DNA of 13,311 nucleotides from Dictyocoela muelleri (lineage: Eukaryota; Microsporidia), in contig SDVU01000446.1 of the NCBI GenBank assembly GCA_016256075.1, forward strand, positions 1 to 13,311, given 5' to 3'. The notes under the pieces are model-generated. The model was not told the origin of the DNA. It made no database searches and was given only the letters and a program-made list of their open reading frames with translations. Below are positions 9,029 through 13,311 of this stretch, in pieces. Numbering within the stretch: the first letter of the stretch is position 1; the number at the start of each line of letters is the position of its first letter. A program made the position numbers and the translations under genes.

Positions 9029-9295
9029 TACAATTTATTTAAAAAATATCCGGCGAAACAAAAAAGAGAATGCCATAGTTTTTTAGATGCTTTTTTGTTA
9101 CAAACAATCATCGAATCTTGTAAGTATTCTTCTAAATACCGATATTCAATTGAAAATATTCGAAGAACTCGGGAATCCAATAATATTTCTTTGAAAAAAC
9201 ATTCTGATATTCTTGAAGAAAATTTAAAGTCGCATGATAATAATCCATTTCATCTATTTGATTCTGTGAAGAAGATTGTGAGCGAATTTTAATTT
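9029..9295 (+). CDS. Unknown protein fragment (hypothetical, possibly a pseudogene)
   Basis: The frame is open from just after a stop at 9026-9028 to the TAA at 9293-9295, giving 88 codons without an ATG near its start. It has protein-like composition: KKYPAKQKRECHSFLDAFL near the start, several Ser/Lys/Glu-rich helical stretches, and HLFDSVKKIVSEF at the end. I do not recognise it. An ATG at 9004 in a different frame (MAKTKIRHDTIYLKN) just upstream could be the displaced start of the same gene after a frameshift, which would make this a pseudogene. The strand choice is supported by the less hydrophobic, more even composition than the overlapping minus-strand reading. It could equally be a chance frame in AT-rich DNA. 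Confidence 0.3.
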
Positions 9296-9530
9296 TTTTC
9301 AACAAACAGCAATCTAATTCATTAGAGAATAGTGAAATATGATTAGTGATGATACCTTCAAAACATCTCATACAATATGAACAAATATATACTATTATAG
9401 GACTAATAAATAAAAATTTCTTTCGATTATTTTATATATAAATGAAAAAAATAATAATGAGTGCTTATATAAAAGCATTTAATCTTTAATAAAAAAATAT
9501 TAAAAAAAAATCCTAAATATATTTTGATTA
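9296..9530. other. No gene seen
   Basis: AT-rich spacer with homopolymer runs, and stops in all frames at short intervals. No repeat or RNA gene is recognised. Confidence 0.4.
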
Positions 9531-9990
9531 ATTTGAAAAGGCAGCTTTTAAGCATTTTTCAAAACATTTACTGGGGAAGAAGCGGTGGGATTTTTCTTTT
9601 TTTATTTTTCACAGAACATCTGGCGCAAGATCCAAAAGTTGCAATTGACTTCTATCTATGAAAATGAAAATAGTTTTAGAAAATGGCAATGCAATTATTC
9701 GACATATATATTCATGTGAACAACATCAATAGCTCTCTACCCGAGAGTTTTCTCCTACCGTGGTCCATGACCTTTGGTTCTTGGTGTTCCAATAATACGT
9801 CACTTCCTAAGCTACCCAGAAGCCCAGCTGTATACCGATTTTCGTTTCATCAATGACTCGACGGGATACAGGTAATTAGTAGCCTTTTCATGAATTTTTA
9901 TTTTTTACTACTTTTTGCCGATATGCGTCGCCGCATATCCCCACATCTAGGAGAGTCCTTTCTGCTTTATTGTAATATTAGACCAAGTCT
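9531..9990 (-). pseudogene. Possible transposase debris in a GC-richer block (uncertain)
   Basis: The block at about 9720-9990 is visibly richer in G+C than its surroundings. On the minus strand a frame with only a few stops runs through it, including VIDETKIGIQLGFW at about 9860-9820 and a further Asp-containing hydrophobic stretch (IFIFIDRSQ) at about 9660. A hydrophobic residue followed by a DE pair is how the first catalytic site of several DDE transposases (Tc1/mariner, IS630) looks, but spacing and later motifs do not match well. An overlapping minus-strand frame (AGLLGSLGSDVLLEHQEP and onward) is also open for about 44 codons and could be the real one. I cannot choose between them or assign a family. 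Confidence 0.2.
9920..9939. repeat. Small GC-rich hairpin
   Basis: gatatgcg and cgcatatc flank a 4-base loop (tcgc), making a perfect 8-bp stem inside the GC-richer block. No run of T follows that would suggest a terminator; the role is unknown. Confidence 0.5.
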
Positions 9991-10411
9991 TAATTAGCTA
10001 TACTACACTGAACAACTGTATATTACTACTATATTTCTATAGTTATGAACGCTCAATGCCATTCACTCATTATTGATTAAAGAGTGACGTCAGCGAGATT
10101 CAAAAACGATACTTAAATTTTCCCTCAAGAGACTTAACAGCGAGCTATCTGGCTCGCAATTTATCGACAAAGTCAAATAATTGCATTAATTTTTGTCGAA
10201 ATTTGCATTTTTTTCGACAAACTATTAAAATGAATAACTAATCATTTATTAAATCGGAAAAAAGACAAAAAAAATTTTGATGAATAAATATATAACAAAA
10301 AAAGGTAGCACGCGAACTCTCTTCGAACGCAGCACGAAGTCTCACCTGGAATTTTTTTATAACAATTCTATCAATAATTAGAATTTACAAGTATATTCGA
10401 TCCTAAGGTCT
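9991..10411. other. No gene seen; short hairpins only
   Basis: No frame or RNA gene can be supported. gcgagctatctggctcgc (about 10140-10157) is a perfect 6-bp stem with a 6-base loop. A B-box-like GTTCGA on the minus strand near 10325 is not backed by a tRNA cloverleaf. Confidence 0.35.
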
Positions 10412-10658
10412 ACTAAACAATATATTTAGAAAATTTTTATAAATTACCAAATATAAAATGTAAAAGTATGATAAAAAATTACTTTTATTGTTTTATATAC
10501 ATATTTAAGAAATCGAATTTTTATAAACTTGCTGAGCGTCTTATATGAAAAAACTGATTTATAAAATATGTATATAAAACAATGTAAGAATTTTTTTTAT
10601 AATTTGACATTTCTATATTTTGTAATTTATAAAAATTTTATAGAGATATTGTCTAAGG
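10412..10658. repeat. Imperfect inverted repeat, about 90-bp arms around a 55-bp centre
   Basis: The left arm (about 10412-10506) and right arm (about 10563-10658) are reverse complements with scattered differences. The best-kept segment is gttttatatacatattt (10490-10506), mirrored by aaatatgtatataaaac (10564-10580); the outer part shares acaatat...ataaattac. The central part contains gcgtcttatatgaaaaaa (10536-10553), found again in reverse orientation at 12581-12598 in the terminal repeat of the 946-bp element. This links the two structures as members of one non-coding repeat family. No target-site duplication was recognised. Confidence 0.7.
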
Positions 10659-10859
10659 CTTGTGCAACATAATACCTCCCTTGCACATTAAACCACTTTT
10701 GAATTAAATTGATTTTAAAAAATAAATTATTTTTTAATATTAAATTTATTAATAGCCTGTTTGCATATTAAACCCCCTTTAAATTATTTTACAAATTTTA
10801 TATCAAATTGTAAATAAATTTCAAAAAGTGAGATTACCGTGCTATTCTTCACACCCCTT
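10659..10859. other. AT-rich spacer with a diverged direct repeat
   Basis: ttgcacattaaaccac (about 10681) and ttgcatattaaaccccc (about 10762) are related direct repeats about 82 bases apart, each followed by an AT-rich run. No gene is seen. Confidence 0.45.
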
Positions 10860-11215
10860 TTTTATTAAAAATAAAATTCAATAAATAAAATTGAAATAAA
10901 AAAGTTTAAATAATAAAATTGAAATAAATAAAATTGAAAAATAAAATTTAAATAAAAAAATTGAAAATTAAAATTTAAATAAATAAAATTTAAAAATAAA
11001 ATTTAAATAAAAAAATTGAAAATTAAAATTTAAATAAATAAAATTTAAAAATAAAATTTAAAAATAAAATGGGAAAATAAAATTGAAAAATAAAATTTAA
11101 TAAATAATATTGAAATAAGAAAATTTAAATAAACAAAATCTAAAAAAATATTGTTATTGTTTCAATTTTATTTGTTTGATTTTATTATTCAATTTTATTT
11201 ATTTATTTTTTGGCT
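10860..11215. repeat. Low-complexity A-rich tract with an exact 55-bp tandem duplication
   Basis: Almost the whole tract is A and T, built from variants of aaataaaattt and aaaattg. A 55-bp unit at 10937-10991 is repeated without change at 10992-11046, followed by a partial third copy. From about 11155 the composition flips to T-rich on the same strand (tcaattttattt), mirroring the A-rich part, so the two could pair. It is most likely replication-slippage DNA beside the Merlin copy. Confidence 0.9.
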
Positions 11216-11237
11216 AATGTTGCGCACTGTAGGGCAA

Positions 11238-11699
11238 ATGAGAGATAGTATAGTTTTTTTTTACAGTAAATACCCTTTTTAATAATGTCGAAAATTTTTT
11301 AAAACATATATTTAACGAAGTGTGCAGAGAAAAAATAAAAAATATAGAGTGTTCGAATTGTTTAAGTAAGTTAAATAATAATGATTGTAAAAAAACTTAA
11401 TCTTTCGATCTTCTAGCCACCTTGTAAGATGAAAATCTCTTTATTTTACATTTCCGTGTTTGATTTTAATCGAATATCTATTAATATGAAACTTAATCTT
11501 GTCCAGTATTGGTTATTATACATGCACATATATCCATGTCTTACATTTTATTATTTAATAATTCTTTCATATCTAGGTTTATAAGCAAACTGAGTGATAA
11601 AATTGTACCTAGGTATATGGAAACCTTGGAGAAAATAATTGGGCCGAATGTAATTGTTGAAATCGATGAAACAAAAATAAGTAAGCCAAAAATTTAATC
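11238..11699 (+). pseudogene. Merlin (IS1595/ISXO2-like) transposase, N-terminal part, decayed
   Basis: Pieces of a Merlin transposase follow one another on the plus strand but in shifting frames. An N-terminal stretch at 11254-11400 has two Cys pairs (IECSNC and later NDC), like the zinc ribbon, and closes with a stop at 11398-11400. A middle stretch follows at about 11430-11510 (KISLFYISVFDF), in the position of the helical region after the zinc ribbon. A clear stretch at about 11566-11697 reads SKLSDKIVPRYMETLEKI and then IVEIDETKISK, with the first catalytic Asp at 11665-11667. Homology then stops at 11699, where the terminal repeat of the 946-bp insert begins. A possible original ATG is at 11238. 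It is a dead copy with at least two frameshifts and one stop. Confidence 0.75.
11538..11699 (+). repeat. Direct repeat, left copy (about 160 bp of Merlin coding sequence)
   Basis: From gtcttacatttta to aatttaatc this segment matches 12646-12803 at about nine positions in ten, with small indels. The differences are clustered at its start and around the codons just before the first catalytic Asp. It directly abuts the left end of the 946-bp insert, while its partner abuts the right end. Confidence 0.9.
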
Positions 11700-11702
11700 C
11701 CG

Positions 11703-11800
11703 ATCCGAAAAAATGTTATGGGAATTTTTTCGGATTTTTTTCAGCGGCGTTATATCCGAAAAAATGCCGCCAAAAAAAAATAATTTAATAAATTTAAAAA
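11703..11800 (+). repeat. Left terminal inverted repeat of the 946-bp element
   Basis: It contains atccgaaaaaatg, attttttcggat, then gcggcgttatatccgaaaaaatgc and ccgcc followed by nine A. It pairs with 12541-12641 in inverted orientation. The first hairpin here (atccgaaaaaatg...attttttcggat) is less perfect than its partner at the right end. Confidence 0.8.
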
Positions 11801-12540
11801 AAATTTATATTATAAAACAGTATAATGTATTTTTCGAAAAAAAAATATATTTTTAATTGATGGATCTAATAGGATTTTTTCTTTAAAGGAGAAAAAACCG
11901 ACACATTCTGATTAATTTAAACTTGTTATATATATAAAAAAAAAGAATTTCTAAATCAATATAAGTAGGGGATTGTAATATCATGATTTCTGCGAAAAAC
12001 CATTTATTTAAATTATTTAAATATTTGATGGTCATAGTAATTATAAACAACAATCAATGTTAAAGCTTAGCTTTGTTATACATGATCTGTAGGAATTCCA
12101 ATAATACGTTCTAATTCTAGAAAAAAAATTCCTTCAGATTTAAGATTACACCGGGAGAGTGTGTTCTAATAAAATACTTTTTTTTTACTAAATTTAATTA
12201 CTTCATTTTTATAAACCTGATTTAACAAGAAGTTTTTTATATAAAATTACGACATACAAAAAGTTTACAATATAAACTTTTAGATCTGAAAACCCCTTTA
12301 CTCACAATTATAGAGTAATTGTGCAACAGGCTTAGTTTAAAACTTTTAACTATAAGGTAAGTGACGAATTCTCTCAAAGTTATTTTTATTTATGTAAAGG
12401 GAAAAAATGTTTAAATGATGAATTTAATTATTTAATTTAATATTTGTTTTAAGATCGAATTATTTTATAATAGGGGAAAAGCCAAATGTTTTAATAATAA
12501 TAAGAAAAATCCGGTAGATCTAAATTATTTTATCATTATA

Positions 12541-12641
12541 AATTATTTTTAAATTTTATTGAATATTTTTTTTGGCGGCATTTTTTCATATAAGACGCCG
12601 CAAAAAAAATCCGAAAAAATGCCTAAGGCATTTTTTCGGAT
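12541..12641 (-). repeat. Right terminal inverted repeat of the 946-bp element
   Basis: It contains ggcggcattttttcat...gacgccgc and then a perfect 16-bp-stem hairpin at 12608-12642: aatccgaaaaaatgcc, loop taa, ggcattttttcggatt. The 18 bases at 12581-12598, read on the minus strand, are identical to the centre of the inverted repeat at 10536-10553. The first 33 codons of an open frame starting at 12572 lie in this repeat and are not part of the transposase that follows. Confidence 0.8.
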
Positions 12642-12645
12642 TGTC

Positions 12646-12803
12646 GTCTTACATTTTAAATATTAATAAATCTTCCATATCTAGGTTAATAAGCAAACTG
12701 AGTAATAAAATTGTACCTAGGTATATGGAAACCTTGGAGAAAATAATGGGTCGAAAAATTGTTGAAATCGATGAAACAGAAATAAGTAAGCGAAAATTTA
12801 ATC
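12646..12803 (+). repeat. Direct repeat, right copy (about 160 bp of Merlin coding sequence)
   Basis: It is the partner of 11538-11699. It starts gtcttacatttta immediately after the right end of the 946-bp element and covers the Merlin region up to and including the first catalytic Asp, after which the Merlin sequence continues only on this side. Confidence 0.9.
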
Positions 12804-13227
12804 GGGGTCATCACGTTGAAAAGTTTAGGTACGGGATGGTCGAGAGCACAGAAAAAAGGCGCATAATTAAAGTCGAAATAGAAAAACGAGTGCTGCTACT
12901 CCAAATGCTTTCGTAAGGAAGCATGTAATGCTAGGGTCTATTATATATTCAGATTGTTGGCGAGGATACAACAGTCTTAGTGAATATGTTTACATTCATT
13001 TTACAGTAAATAATAGCCGAAACTTCGTGGATATTTAACGAATGTAGACACTAACACTATAGAAGGAAATTAGTGTGCGTTGAAATTCATACCTATCAGA
13101 TGCCGAACAATAATTCATGTGAGATTAAATTAGTAAGGTCATGATAGTGAGAAATGAAGATTGTGCAATGGGGAAGAAAATCGTACTAGCATTATGTAAA
13201 GATAACATATCAAAACATTATATTTAA
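12671..13227 (+). pseudogene. Merlin (IS1595/ISXO2-like) transposase, catalytic part, decayed
   Basis: This is the DDE nuclease half of a Merlin transposase, which would cut and rejoin the element's terminal repeats. It opens with SISRLISKLSNKIVPRY and METLEKI, then IVEIDETEISKRKFNRGH (first Asp 12770-12772). It then runs through a GMVESTEKRR stretch to GSIIYSDCWRGYNSL (second Asp 12952-12954), TVNNS, and finally DTNTIEGN (Glu 13062-13064) and IPIRCRT. The C-terminal helix (NEDCAMGKKIVLALCK) ends at TAA 13225-13227. The catalytic residues are all visible, but the frame shifts near 12888, again near 13027 and once more before 13141, and a TAG at 13071-13073 replaces the usual Trp codon after EGN. 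It lacks its N-terminus, which is represented across the 946-bp insert by 11238-11699. Confidence 0.88.
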
Positions 13228-13236
13228 AATTGTTTA

Positions 13237-13237
<1 letters not shown>

Positions 13238-13311
<74 letters not shown>
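13238..13311. repeat. (ATT)n microsatellite, at least 24 units, runs off right edge
   Basis: It is an uninterrupted ATT repeat from 13238 to the window end, starting 10 bases after the Merlin stop codon. Such perfection in a decayed neighbourhood suggests recent slippage expansion. Its full length is not visible. Confidence 0.97.

Larger units (their letters stand above)
11700..12645. mobile_element. 946-bp non-coding element with long hairpin-rich terminal inverted repeats
   Basis: The left end (about 11703-11800) and the reverse complement of the right end (about 12541-12641) align for about 100 bases. Both start atccgaaaaaatg, then have a mirrored attttttcggat, then a GCGGCG-(loop)-CCGCC hairpin and an A-rich run. 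Each terminus therefore contains two hairpins in a row. The interior (about 11800-12540) is AT-rich with no open frame; it holds one perfect 8-bp hairpin (cacaatta/taattgtg, 12303-12323). This has the shape of a non-autonomous DNA transposon or large MITE. No short target-site duplication is visible; instead about 160 bp of Merlin sequence is repeated on both sides. Confidence 0.75.

Noticed and set aside
9132-9371. 79-codon minus-strand frame opposite the unknown 9029-9295 frame
   Set aside because: It overlaps the plus-strand frame, which has the more protein-like composition; it is probably its shadow.
8715-9880. rRNA or tRNA fragments in the two GC-richer patches
   Set aside because: I could not match either patch to conserved rRNA segments or fold a tRNA cloverleaf with a proper T-arm.
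10310-10360. tRNA or pol III gene on the minus strand (GTTCGA box followed by T-run)
   Set aside because: The spacing between a possible A box and the B-box-like GTTCGA is wrong and no acceptor stem pairs.
10860-11215. CRISPR-like or satellite array
   Set aside because: The 55-bp units are contiguous, have no spacers and consist only of low-complexity A/T sequence.
12572-12670. N-terminal extension of the right-hand Merlin transposase frame
   Set aside because: Those codons lie in the terminal repeat of the 946-bp element, are Lys/Arg/Phe low complexity, and have no counterpart in the left Merlin copy.

Overview
The window is very AT-rich (roughly three quarters or more A+T by eye) and is almost entirely transposable-element debris. 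I see no gene that I can confidently call an intact host gene. The combination of Ty3/gypsy LTR retroelements with Merlin (IS1595/ISXO2-like) DNA transposons in a compact, AT-rich background suggests a microsporidian genome of the Nosema/Anncaliia/Hamiltosporidium kind. That is an inference from element content; another AT-rich eukaryote is not excluded.

Layout, left to right. At 1-108 (minus) is the start of a Merlin-like transposase running off the left edge. At 198-470 is an almost perfect 273-bp palindrome. From about 740 to 3086 on the minus strand lies an old, badly decayed Ty3/gypsy element in the order RT (about 2450-2850), RNase H (about 1760-2080) and integrase (about 800-1560). It is interrupted by a second, younger Ty3/gypsy element (3092-7370, plus strand) that has two 264-bp LTRs, TG...CA ends and a 5-bp target-site duplication (GTATG). 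The rest of the old element continues beyond the insertion, with a protease-like remnant at about 7395-7425, a gag zinc knuckle at about 7522-7567 and more gag-like sequence to about 8200, all on the minus strand. The younger element therefore landed in or next to the protease region of the older one. The younger element is itself broken, and its LTRs differ by about one base in nine.

From 8.2 to 10.4 kb the sequence is mostly unassigned. It holds one unknown open frame (9029-9295, plus) and a GC-richer block (about 9720-9990) with an interrupted minus-strand frame that may be transposase debris. At 10412-10658 is an imperfect inverted repeat, and at 10860-11215 low-complexity DNA with an exact 55-bp tandem duplication.

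The right end is a decayed Merlin transposase in two parts: an N-terminal part (about 11238-11699) and a C-terminal part (about 12646-13227) carrying the D, D and E motifs. Between them sits a 946-bp non-coding element with long terminal inverted repeats built from nested hairpins. The two Merlin parts overlap in content: about 160 bp around the first catalytic Asp is present on both sides, so the insert is flanked by a long direct repeat. The window closes with an (ATT)n microsatellite.

There is no operon-like organisation. The biology here is layered mobile-element insertion and decay, and the most unusual structures are the 273-bp palindrome and the insert flanked by a 160-bp duplication.
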